Source: Cerrena zonata
Taxonomy: Eukaryota; Basidiomycota; Agaricomycetes; Polyporales; Cerrenaceae
DNA: 64,000 bases
Direction: 5' to 3'
Assembly: GCA_038087015.1 (NCBI GenBank)
Contig: JASBNA010000054.1
Location: 124,001 to 188,000, forward strand
Part shown: positions 10,534 through 18,591 of the stretch, piece by piece
Layout of the letters: each line of letters begins with the position of its first letter
Numbering within the stretch: position 1 is the stretch's first letter
Made by a program: the position numbers and the translations under genes
Notes under the pieces: model-generated
The model's database searches: none
Told to the model about the DNA's origin: nothing
Seen by the model: only the letters and a program-made list of their open reading frames with translations

Positions 10534-11562
10534 ATGTTTGATTTCCAAGAAGCTTTCCGAGTGATAAAAGTCGACGAGAACAATTATGTCGGGGCCCATA
10601 AACTCTTATTGCCGGTGCCAGGAGCCAGAGGAGTTTATGGAGGACATATGGTAGCCCAAACGTTATTAGTTGGGATTGAGCTGGCTCCAGGATTCATTCC
10701 GGAGCTGTTCCACGCATACTTTGTCAAGCCGGGCAAACCCAAGATACCTATGAGTTACCGGGTTACCAAGTTACACGAAGGAAATACAATTACTCAAAGA
10801 TGGATTGAAGCCCACCAAGAAGGCAAGGTTGTGTTCAATGCCATGATTGCCTTTATCAAACCGGGGACCAGAAGGAAAACCGAAAACATTGAATTTCAAC
10901 AAGCACCAACCAGACTCTATAACGAATATAAGAACATTGATGAATTGAATATAGTAGAACACACCGATTATATTCGCAGTGCATATCTGAACGAATTTAA
11001 AGATTTCAAATTGTGTCCCGAAGAGTATAACCAGTCAGCACTGCAAAGATGGATCACCGTTTGGGGAGGAATTAATCAAGGAGGTAACCCTAACTCATCT
11101 AAATCAAGCGAAGAAACAATCAAATCAAATCGCAAATCTTTTAACGACGCCAAATTTAACTATGTGGGATTAGCCGATTTAAGTGACACTGCTATTTTAA
11201 CTACCATGGCCCGAGTATTACATCTTGATTGGAACCCAACCGTCGATAACCCGTACCAAGAGTACGACGAGCACCGTGATGCTCTGAAACAGTTGATGAA
11301 CACCTCCTTGAACATGCTCCACCTATTCCATTACAACGCCATGTCCTTGGATCATCATATCTACTTCCATTGTGACGAATGGGACAGTTTTGACATTAGC
11401 AAAAACTGGTTGGCCTGCTGCTACCAGTGGAAAGTCCTTCTGAACAACAGAGCATTACTCAGAGGGTACATGTACGACGACAAGGGCAAGGTGGTTGCCA
11501 CCATCATACAAGAAGGCCTCACCTACTTGACCGACGGAGTCTTTGATAAAGCAAGATTATAG
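10534..11562 (+). CDS. Acyl-CoA thioesterase, TES1 family, copy 1
   Basis: 342-residue double-hotdog acyl-CoA thioesterase (TES1/ACOT8/TesB family), which hydrolyses acyl-CoA to fatty acid and CoA in peroxisomes during beta-oxidation. First hotdog: GARGVYGGHMVAQTLLVG then FHAYFVKPG. Second hotdog: SLDHHIYFHCDEW, carrying the catalytic Asp, NNRALLRGYMYDDKGK, and IIQEGLTYL, carrying the catalytic Gln. The C-terminus ends KARL, a type 1 peroxisomal signal (ARL). It is the first of four head-to-tail paralogues and is the most divergent in the linker (WGGINQGGNPNSSK). Its 5' region, about 230 bp, shows no CCTCGG motif. Confidence 0.92.
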   Translation: MFDFQEAFRVIKVDENNYVGAHKLLLPVPGARGVYGGHMVAQTLLVGIELAPGFIPELFHAYFVKPGKPKIPMSYRVTKLHEGNTITQRWIEAHQEGKVVFNAMIAFIKPGTRRKTENIEFQQAPTRLYNEYKNIDELNIVEHTDYIRSAYLNEFKDFKLCPEEYNQSALQRWITVWGGINQGGNPNSSKSSEETIKSNRKSFNDAKFNYVGLADLSDTAILTTMARVLHLDWNPTVDNPYQEYDEHRDALKQLMNTSLNMLHLFHYNAMSLDHHIYFHCDEWDSFDISKNWLACCYQWKVLLNNRALLRGYMYDDKGKVVATIIQEGLTYLTDGVFDKARL

Positions 11563-11597
11563 GAATAGATGTTGATATATCAGTATTTAGATGTAGC

Positions 11598-11690
11598 TCA
11601 CGTGACGGCCCAACACCTCGGCAGTAACGCGATAAGCAACCGGAAAAAAGACCCGATCCAACAAATTTGACTGCTGCTGCTGGACCTCGG
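11598..11690 (+). promoter_or_regulatory. Putative fatty-acid-responsive promoter of thioesterase copy 2
   Basis: Clustered sites 110-205 bp before the copy 2 start. TCACGTGA (Cbf1/bHLH palindrome) lies at 11598-11605. CCTCGG occurs at 11616-11621 and 11685-11690; this is the core bound by the fatty-acid regulators FarA/FarB and their Candida relative Ctf1. A CGG-N18-CCG spans 11619-11642 with T and A at the positions of the yeast oleate-response consensus CGGN3TNAN8-12CCG. Induction by oleate is inferred, not shown. Confidence 0.6.
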
Positions 11691-11800
11691 TCTATTGTTG
11701 TGGCAGAGGATTATCCGATGAACAATTAAGCTGTCAAAAAAAAGGATATAAAAACGATGAAGTTGGTGCTTCTTTTTCTTCTTATCTTATCGGGATAAGT

Positions 11801-12739
11801 ATGTCGGCGGCAGTAAGTAGTAGACCACGCTCAGCAGTTGAGACTAGGTTTGGGGTTAGCAAGATTGAAGAATTAAGATACAGGGGCAATCAACCATTAG
11901 AGAAGCCAGCAAAGACTTCTAGAGGAGTTTATGGAGGGAATTTATGTGCACAAGCTATATTGGTTAGTTTAGAGACGGTTCCTGCTGGGTTCACTCCTCA
12001 TTCATTGCATTCGTATTTTGTTAAAGCTGGGGATGATGCTACTTCTTGTGAGTACGATGTTGAGAAATTGAGTGACGGGAGAAATTTTGCCAGTCGATTG
12101 ATTAAGGTTAGTCAGGGTGGAGAGTTGAAGTATATTATAATGATAAGTTTGACCAAACGAAATTCGAGTAATGAAAAGACTTTTGAATTTCAGAAAAAAG
12201 TGCCTAAAACATTTTATCAGTATAATTTAAAAGATTTATATGAGAATACCAATGATTCAAATAATCGAATTCATCATAAATTACCTCCAAACTATCTTGA
12301 TCCTAAAATAGACCAGGAAAACTTGTCTAAAAGCGCCGGGGATCGCGATTGTTCTTACTGGATACGATTTGACGATGAACATATGAATAAAGAATCAAAT
12401 TTAAAATACAGTGGGTTTGGGGTTATTAGTGATTCATTATTCTTAACTTCATTATCAAGAATTTTGAATTTACCTTCCAATATTGCAAAAATTGGTAAAA
12501 GCGGTGGTAAAGGAGAGCATTTTTTCAGTGTTAGTTTAGATCATTCCATCTACTTTCATGATGATTCATTTGATCCAACTAAATGGTGTTTTTTCAATTA
12601 TAAAGCACCCAGATTAAATAATAATCGTGTATTAATCCAAGGTGATTTCTACGATGAACAAGGTAAGCTTTTCGCAAGCATTGTTCAAGAAGGGTTGATT
12701 TTCTTTCACGGGGGCTCTGAATTAAAGGCCAAGTTATAA
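11801..12739 (+). CDS. Acyl-CoA thioesterase, TES1 family, copy 2
   Basis: 312-residue paralogue of copy 1 with both hotdog halves intact: SRGVYGGNLCAQAILVSLE, PHSLHSYFVKAG, then SLDHSIYFHDDSFDPTKW (catalytic Asp), NNRVLIQGDFYDEQGKLF and SIVQEGLIFF (catalytic Gln). The C-terminus is KAKL, a canonical PTS1 (AKL). It is the shortest of the four and is closest by eye to copy 4. A TATA-like ATATAAAA lies about 50 bp before the ATG, and the only clear fatty-acid-type regulatory cluster of the array is in front of it. It is therefore probably the strongly inducible member; that is inference. Confidence 0.93.
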   Translation: MSAAVSSRPRSAVETRFGVSKIEELRYRGNQPLEKPAKTSRGVYGGNLCAQAILVSLETVPAGFTPHSLHSYFVKAGDDATSCEYDVEKLSDGRNFASRLIKVSQGGELKYIIMISLTKRNSSNEKTFEFQKKVPKTFYQYNLKDLYENTNDSNNRIHHKLPPNYLDPKIDQENLSKSAGDRDCSYWIRFDDEHMNKESNLKYSGFGVISDSLFLTSLSRILNLPSNIAKIGKSGGKGEHFFSVSLDHSIYFHDDSFDPTKWCFFNYKAPRLNNNRVLIQGDFYDEQGKLFASIVQEGLIFFHGGSELKAKL

Positions 12740-13001
12740 TATTTATTTAATTTAATACATTTTATAGAATTTATTCATATGTGTTTAATTGACTTGTAGA
12801 AAAGCCTCGTTCTTTTGCGTAATTTAAGTACTATACGGACACCCAACAATAATAAACAATAGAATTTTCACTATAATAAGGGGTTGAAAGGTTAATTGAG
12901 TTATTTAGGTACAAAAAAACGGTTCTCCACTCGAGAAAACCCTTTATTTAAACTACTTTGAATCACCCTTGTACAGATTTGGAATTACAACTCACTGCAA
13001 T

Positions 13002-14045
13002 ATGGAGTTTAAAGGCTTTACTGAAACAACCGATCAGGATTATGATAACCTTAATGTCAGCCGATTAGAAGAGAAGTTTAATTTGATACCCATTCTGAGA
13101 GATGCGCAATTTGATATTTTCGAAGGGAAATACTACTTGGAACCAGTTTGGAAAGGGATAAGAGGTGCCTATGGAGGTGAACCAATTGCTCAAGGATTAG
13201 CAGCCATATTGGAAACGGTCACTGACGACTATTACCCCCATTCATACCATTGTTATTTTTTAAAGCCAGCCAGTACCGAATCTCCCATTAGATGGCAGGT
13301 TGAAAAATTATCAAACGGTCGAACTTTTTCCACTAGAATAGCTAAAGGATATCAAAAACACAATAATAATCTAATTTTCCTAATAAATGCCTCCTTGACT
13401 AAGAATAATGATATCAAACAAAATCAATTGGCTTACGCAAAGTTGCAAAAACAAAAACCTGATAAAATCGATAAAATTCCGGTTCCTTACGAATTTGCTA
13501 GTGCTCCAAATGATCTTTTCTATAAATATAAAGATATTCTAGACACCATGAAACCAATACTCCACACAAATGGTAATATATACCAGATATTACCACCGGA
13601 TTTTGAAAACCCTTCATCGATGAAAGCAATGAGCCACCCCAGAATCGGAAATCGCTCTTTGGGTGTCTTTGTAAAAGCAGTTGATGACTTAACAAAATCA
13701 ACAAACATTGCAAAATCAAAGTCAATTGATTTTGCCTACATTCTGGATGCTATGTACTTATCCTTTTTACCAGTAGCAATGGGTATTCCTCTAAACATAA
13801 AGACGTTCTCCTTCTTTAGAGTCTCCTTGGATCACTCCGTTTGGGTCCATGACTCCAACTTTGATCCTACCCAGTGGCTCTTTTTCGACTTTGTCTTCTC
13901 CCGTCTTCTGAATAACCGAGTTATCATCCACGGCCTGGTTTTCACCCTAGATGAACGCTTGGTTGCTTCCTTCTCCCAAGAAGCCCTCGTATACATCCCA
14001 AAACAGGTTGCCAATGATGCAAACGATGGTAAATATAAGCTATAG
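13002..14045 (+). CDS. Acyl-CoA thioesterase, TES1 family, copy 3 (divergent)
   Basis: 347 residues from the first in-frame ATG at 13002; the open frame extends 11 codons upstream without an ATG. The family layout is kept: IRGAYGGEPIAQGLAAILE, PHSYHCYFLKPAS, WQVEKLSNGRTFSTRIAKG, then SLDHSVWVHDSNFDPTQW, NNRVIIHGLVFTLDERLV and SFSQEALVYIP. It differs from its neighbours at several otherwise shared residues (GVYGG to GAYGG, IYFH to VWVH, QEGL to QEAL). The C-terminus is KYKL, a weaker PTS1 than the others. It has an extra N-terminal segment (about 40 residues) before the first conserved block. Possibly it has changed substrate preference or location. Confidence 0.9.
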   Translation: MEFKGFTETTDQDYDNLNVSRLEEKFNLIPILRDAQFDIFEGKYYLEPVWKGIRGAYGGEPIAQGLAAILETVTDDYYPHSYHCYFLKPASTESPIRWQVEKLSNGRTFSTRIAKGYQKHNNNLIFLINASLTKNNDIKQNQLAYAKLQKQKPDKIDKIPVPYEFASAPNDLFYKYKDILDTMKPILHTNGNIYQILPPDFENPSSMKAMSHPRIGNRSLGVFVKAVDDLTKSTNIAKSKSIDFAYILDAMYLSFLPVAMGIPLNIKTFSFFRVSLDHSVWVHDSNFDPTQWLFFDFVFSRLLNNRVIIHGLVFTLDERLVASFSQEALVYIPKQVANDANDGKYKL

Positions 14046-14283
14046 CTACATATATCTAACATACAACATGTGAATAACCGAGTTTGTAGATTAAGCCGAG
14101 TATCTCAGATAAATCGATGGAGTATCATGTGAATCTTTTTCCGCAGCCTAACTTTATGACTGTTTTTTTTTTCTCTCTCTTAACGGTGATGGGTTTTCAT
14201 CTTTTGTGGGGGACAGAAGTATAAAAATATCACTGATTTTCCTTCATTTCAGGTGTCCAGGTTGCAGAGCTTAGCTATTCACA

Positions 14284-15279
14284 ATGATAAACATCGAAGA
14301 GAAGCTTGGGGTCACCAAGACCGGCCCACACACTTATGTTTCCAACTCGTACCTCCCCAAACCAGCACCAGCATCCAGAGGAGTTTATGGAGGAGCATTG
14401 GCTGCCCAAGCGTTATTGGTGGCTATTAAATCATGTCATTCTGAAGGAATGAGTCCTCACTCCTTACACTCATATTTTGTTAAGCCCACTTCTCCTGACA
14501 AGTTGATCCATTGGGAGGTGACCGAAATTAGCAATGGGAAGAATTTCACCAACCGAAATCTTAAGGCATTACAGGACGGAGTGATTACTTACATTGTGAA
14601 TGTAAGTTTAACCAAGAAGAACAGCTTTAAGGAAGCCACAATTAAGTACGAAGCCGCACTTGCCAAAGCTTCTGTTGGTCAAGACCTTGGGGATAATGCC
14701 GAGGAAGACGAGGAAACCGAAGAAGTGATTCAAAAACCTTTTAGATTTCAAACAGACTACCCCGAATGGTTAAAGAAACATCCAGCGGAAGAGTTGGGTA
14801 TTGATTTCAAGTCAAGTAATCGGGCCATATACCATTCGATCCCACCAGAAATGACCGATTTGCAATTAACTAAAGATGAAACGTCCCGTTCGATCACTGA
14901 TCGTAGATTGGCTTTTTACGCTAAATGGGGGTTGAACAACATTCATTATACTGACGATGCATACAAATTTGCTGGGTTGGCTTTTCTTTCCGATTCCTAT
15001 TTTCTTACTAGATTAGGAAGATTATTAAGAATTGAAAATATCAGACATGATCGGGTGGTCCATTATTTTTCGGTTAGTTTGGATCATATCATATACTTCC
15101 ACGATGACGACTTTGATCCCACTGAATGGATAGGGTTTGCTTTTAAAGCAATTAGATTCAGTAATAACCGTGCTTTATTAGAAGGTGAATTATACAACGA
15201 TAAAGGTATACACGTTGCTTCCATTGTCCAGGAAGGATTGGTGTACTTTAACGGACTAGAAAGAGAAGCTAAGATTTAG
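14284..15279 (+). CDS. Acyl-CoA thioesterase, TES1 family, copy 4
   Basis: 331-residue TES1-type thioesterase. Conserved blocks are SRGVYGGALAAQALLVAIK, PHSLHSYFVKPTSPDK, SLDHIIYFHDDDFDPTEW (catalytic Asp), NNRALLEGELYNDKGIH and SIVQEGLVYF (catalytic Gln). An acidic insert (GDNAEEDEETEEV) sits in the linker between the two hotdog halves. The C-terminus is EAKI, a PTS1 variant (AKI). It is the last member of the tandem array, with 238 bp between the copy 3 stop and its ATG. No exact CCTCGG was found in its promoter; two CCGAGT near-matches are present at about 14080 and 14097. Confidence 0.92.
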   Translation: MINIEEKLGVTKTGPHTYVSNSYLPKPAPASRGVYGGALAAQALLVAIKSCHSEGMSPHSLHSYFVKPTSPDKLIHWEVTEISNGKNFTNRNLKALQDGVITYIVNVSLTKKNSFKEATIKYEAALAKASVGQDLGDNAEEDEETEEVIQKPFRFQTDYPEWLKKHPAEELGIDFKSSNRAIYHSIPPEMTDLQLTKDETSRSITDRRLAFYAKWGLNNIHYTDDAYKFAGLAFLSDSYFLTRLGRLLRIENIRHDRVVHYFSVSLDHIIYFHDDDFDPTEWIGFAFKAIRFSNNRALLEGELYNDKGIHVASIVQEGLVYFNGLEREAKI

Positions 15280-15418
15280 ACTCGATGATGTATTTATCTA
15301 TTGTAATTTAATATTAAGAAGTAGTAAATCAAGATGTAGAGTAGAATGGGTCTTTTTTTTTTTTATTAGGGAGCGAAAAATTATCAACGGATTACTTCTC
15401 TTTTCTTAATCAAACGTC

Positions 15419-17590
15419 ATGTCACCTTCAATTGACATTACAGAGCCGAAACTTAATGAAAATCTATCGCATCTCAATGAAGAGACTTTGAATAACTTGT
15501 TGGAGTTGCTTTCCAAGATCAAAACAAGAGAAAACTTATTGATTTTAGATCAATCGTTATCAAATCTAATCAATTATTTAACTCCTTTTTCCAAGTTGAA
15601 ATCAGAAGGTAGATTCGATAAAATCATATGGTATAAGTCGTTACCTATTCACAAACATCAAAACGAAGAACTTCGAAATATTATTGAGCAGTTTGATGGA
15701 TTGATTTTGATCATTGAGTATAATCAAGCCAATTTAAATATTTTGAGAAAATTTAATGAAATATTGACTAAACAATTCAAACAGATTAAAATCAGCTTGA
15801 TAATACCAAACTTGGGTAAAAACCATGTTTTTGAATTAAACCAAGTATTGAATTTAGAGTTTCAAACGTTCGATAAGATCTTGAGAAATAATTCAAAATG
15901 GAGTAATTTAAACTTGTCAAGTTCTATCAAGCTATTCAACTGGGTCGTTAACCCTTTCTATTACAAAGATGATAACTTGATTAGCTTAGGAATGCATTTC
16001 GGCGGATTGGATTCGTATTTCAATCAACCTTTAGAACAACTAAACCAATTATCCGATGATTTCATCAAAATTATTACTCCTGGAGAGTCAAATAACCTTG
16101 ATGACTTGATCAAGTTGAAAAACATCTACGGGAAGGGAGATCATTCAAAACTCTTAATAAATTTAATTCAAAATGAAAAATTACCCGAATTTTTCAATGC
16201 AAATTTAAATAAATTAGAACAAGATTTTTATAATAATAAAATTTCGGGAAATACTGATTTGATAGTTTTAGAAAGAAATTTGGATTACTTACCAATTTTT
16301 TTCAATCAATTGAACTACCAAGGGTTAATTGATGACTTATTTGAAATTGAAGATGAGTATAATCAAAGCTTTAAAAACGATGAAGAAAGTTACAAACTCA
16401 ACGAAGATGAACTATTCAATAATTTGAAAGATTTAAATTTTGCATCAATAGGAAATAAATTAAATGAATTAGCTAAATATATCCAATTTCAATATCAGCA
16501 AAAGGATAATTTGAAAGATTTAAAAGAAATTAAAAAATTGGTTAATAATTTGGGTAATTTAACTACCAAGCAAGACTTAATTAAAAAACATACTTCAATT
16601 CTGGAATCAATTTTAACTTTTATTAAAGCAAATGATAGAATCATGCCTTTTAATCAAAATGAGTTTTTTTTACAATTTCAAAATGATTTATTTGATTTAG
16701 ATTATAAACAACAAATAAATTACCTTATTCGATTTCTCGATGAAAACTATCAATTAGATATCATCTTACTGTCAATAGTCCTAATCTCATTGATTAATGA
16801 TGGTATAAAAGAGAAAGATTTTGATATAATCAAATTTGAATGTATTCAAAATTATACCATTGAAAGCTTATTGATTTTGAATCAATTAATTGATATCGAA
16901 TTGATTCATATAATCCCAACCGCCAATAATGATTTTCTTGGTGCATTGACCGGATTATCATTGAGCAATAACCAACCATCCCACCACCAATCGTCTTCTC
17001 AGCCTTCAACCCCTCAAAATGAAAACTTGGTTTCCTACGATGGATTAAACCAATTGGGGATTACTGCCGGTCAAAAAATTTATCAAAATAACTACAATCT
17101 AATAAATAAATTTTGGAATTTACACCCGTTAATCGAAGATGAATACGAAGCTACATCTACTACTATTGACACCGATGATGATACATTGATAAGCGAGTAC
17201 CCCCATGCTTCATTCACCTTGCCTTCCAATACGGTTCCCTTACTTTATCGGTTAGTTGAGTCATTATATTTCCGAGACTTTCTCAAATATAAACCCACAA
17301 ATAACCTATCGAGAAGACCAAATTGGGATAATCTTGGGTTGGATAATATGTTCAAGGGGAAAACAGTTGACATCAACTTATGTGACAAACTGGACGAAAT
17401 GAAGACCATTAGCAAAAATAAAGAATATATCATCATTATACTAATTGGGGGTATCACCCGAAGTGAAATAACAACTTTCAAGTATTTGCAACAAAAATTC
17501 TCTAAAAATGGGTATAACAAAGAAATCATCATACTTACCAGTGGGATTGTCAACAGCAGAAAATTCTTTCATCTCTTCAAATCTACATAG
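15419..17590 (+). CDS. VPS33: VPS33, Sec1/Munc18 subunit of HOPS/CORVET
   Basis: 723-residue Sec1/Munc18-family protein (S. cerevisiae Vps33 691). As part of HOPS and CORVET it clasps SNAREs for endosome and vacuole fusion. Recognisable blocks include VLERNLDYLPIFFNQLNYQG followed by LIDDLFEIEDEYNQ. Then come DELFNNLKDLNFASIGNKLN and LAKYIQFQY. The terminal nucleotide-fold strand is IIILIGGITRSEITTFKYLQ. The QLNYQGLIDDLF block and the LNFxSIGxKLN block fit Vps33 better than Sec1, Sly1 or Vps45. The protein is rich in Asn/Lys/Ile. A Ser/Gln-rich loop (NNQPSHHQSSSQPSTPQ) interrupts domain 3. Confidence 0.88.
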   Translation: MSPSIDITEPKLNENLSHLNEETLNNLLELLSKIKTRENLLILDQSLSNLINYLTPFSKLKSEGRFDKIIWYKSLPIHKHQNEELRNIIEQFDGLILIIEYNQANLNILRKFNEILTKQFKQIKISLIIPNLGKNHVFELNQVLNLEFQTFDKILRNNSKWSNLNLSSSIKLFNWVVNPFYYKDDNLISLGMHFGGLDSYFNQPLEQLNQLSDDFIKIITPGESNNLDDLIKLKNIYGKGDHSKLLINLIQNEKLPEFFNANLNKLEQDFYNNKISGNTDLIVLERNLDYLPIFFNQLNYQGLIDDLFEIEDEYNQSFKNDEESYKLNEDELFNNLKDLNFASIGNKLNELAKYIQFQYQQKDNLKDLKEIKKLVNNLGNLTTKQDLIKKHTSILESILTFIKANDRIMPFNQNEFFLQFQNDLFDLDYKQQINYLIRFLDENYQLDIILLSIVLISLINDGIKEKDFDIIKFECIQNYTIESLLILNQLIDIELIHIIPTANNDFLGALTGLSLSNNQPSHHQSSSQPSTPQNENLVSYDGLNQLGITAGQKIYQNNYNLINKFWNLHPLIEDEYEATSTTIDTDDDTLISEYPHASFTLPSNTVPLLYRLVESLYFRDFLKYKPTNNLSRRPNWDNLGLDNMFKGKTVDINLCDKLDEMKTISKNKEYIIIILIGGITRSEITTFKYLQQKFSKNGYNKEIIILTSGIVNSRKFFHLFKST

Positions 17591-17738
17591 TCTTAAATAT
17601 ATATAAATATATTAAAAATGTATACCTAGGAGAGAAATTGGCTTCAAAGAAGTAAAATAGAAAACATTAAAGTGCTCGTGAATATATTGATACTTGTTAA
17701 TTTTTTTGGGGGGAGTGAATGCATTGACTTCATCTAGT

Positions 17739-17924
17739 TTAAACACTATCTTCAGCTTCCTTTTGAGCTTTTAATTGTTTATAGTAAGCTTCTCTTTTAG
17801 CAACAATTGGTTTATGTTCAAATTCCCAATAAGCAAAAGCCAATACAAATCCACATCCGAATCCCAAAGTGATATCGGTGATGATCTTTCTTCTTAAAGT
17901 ACCAGTGATAGGAGCAATAGCCAT
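17739..17924 (-). CDS. COX9: COX9, cytochrome c oxidase subunit VIIa
   Basis: 61-residue nuclear-encoded subunit of complex IV (S. cerevisiae Cox9 59). MAIAPITGTLRRKIITDIT matches the family start (TIAPITGTxKRRxxxDI). One membrane helix follows (LGFGCGFVLAFAYWEF), then a charged tail on the intermembrane side (KREAYYKQLKAQKEAEDSV). The frame is open 18 codons upstream, but only to a TTG, so the ATG at 17924 is taken; the family also starts there. It is divergent from COX8, with 276 bp between start codons and opposed CCAAT boxes in between. Confidence 0.95.
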   Translation of the reverse strand: MAIAPITGTLRRKIITDITLGFGCGFVLAFAYWEFEHKPIVAKREAYYKQLKAQKEAEDSV

Positions 17925-18066
17925 GGTTGAGTTTATGTTAGTTTCTTCCAAAGATAAGCAAAAGAAGGGTGTTTCCAATGTTTAAATTGAAAAGAATCAA
18001 AAACGAAAAAAATCAGTTCATTGAGAAGACACTAAAAAAAAAAAAAAAAAAACAGAAAATTTTACT

Positions 18067-18090
18067 CAACCAATAACATTTCATTGGTTG
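18067..18090. promoter_or_regulatory. Opposed CCAAT boxes between COX9 and COX8
   Basis: An 8-bp inverted repeat, CAACCAAT at 18067-18074 and ATTGGTTG at 18083-18090, with an 8-bp spacer. Each arm holds a CCAAT core, one facing each divergent COX gene. CCAAT is bound by the HAP2/3/5 complex that controls respiratory genes. It lies 110 bp from the COX8 ATG and 143 bp from the COX9 ATG. Confidence 0.7.
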
Positions 18091-18200
18091 GAAAAAAATG
18101 AAGAAAAAAATGGTGTCTTCTCACAGGGACAAATTAAAAGATTTTATCAGACAACATTATCATTATCTTCTTTAACTACAAGTCAAACTAAACCGTCGCC

Positions 18201-18473
18201 ATGTTTAAACAAGCCTCCATGTTGTCCAAACCAGCTTCCAGAGTGTTATCTCAAAAAGCATTCATGAGAAACTTCCAAAGCTCTGCTAGATCTATGAACA
18301 AGATCTACGGTACTCCAGCAGAAGGACCATACTCTAATCTTCCATTTAAAGTTCACAACAGAAGATTCATTCCATTTGGTGTTTACTACTGGGGGGTTTT
18401 GGGATTCTTCTTTGCCTTCCCATTCTTGACTACCTATTTACACTTGTATAAATCTGGTGCTTTAAATGAATAA
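18201..18473 (+). CDS. COX8: COX8, cytochrome c oxidase subunit VIIc
   Basis: 90-residue complex IV subunit (S. cerevisiae Cox8 78). The N-terminal ~31 residues (MFKQASMLSKPASRVLSQK...) are a basic, acid-free mitochondrial presequence ending near FQSSARSMNKIYG. The mature part has SNLPFKVHNRRFIPFGVYYW, one membrane segment (GVLGFFFAFPFLTTYLHLY) and the short tail KSGALNE, as in the family (PFKVKGRK..., LKKSGAF). It forms a head-to-head pair with COX9, so two subunits of the same complex share one promoter region. Confidence 0.94.
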   Translation: MFKQASMLSKPASRVLSQKAFMRNFQSSARSMNKIYGTPAEGPYSNLPFKVHNRRFIPFGVYYWGVLGFFFAFPFLTTYLHLYKSGALNE

Positions 18474-18591
18474 GTCATTAAATTTTCAATTCATCATTTC
18501 AAAGTTTCAATTCCATAATTATTCTACGTCTCCCTAGCCTAGGTTTGTTTTATTATTATATAGGTCTATGCTTAATGAATATCATTCCAAT

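Noticed and set aside
17925..17978. Longer COX9 N-terminus (54 nt extra open frame)
   Set aside because: The extension begins at TTG, not ATG, and the family starts at MAIAPITGT-like sequence.
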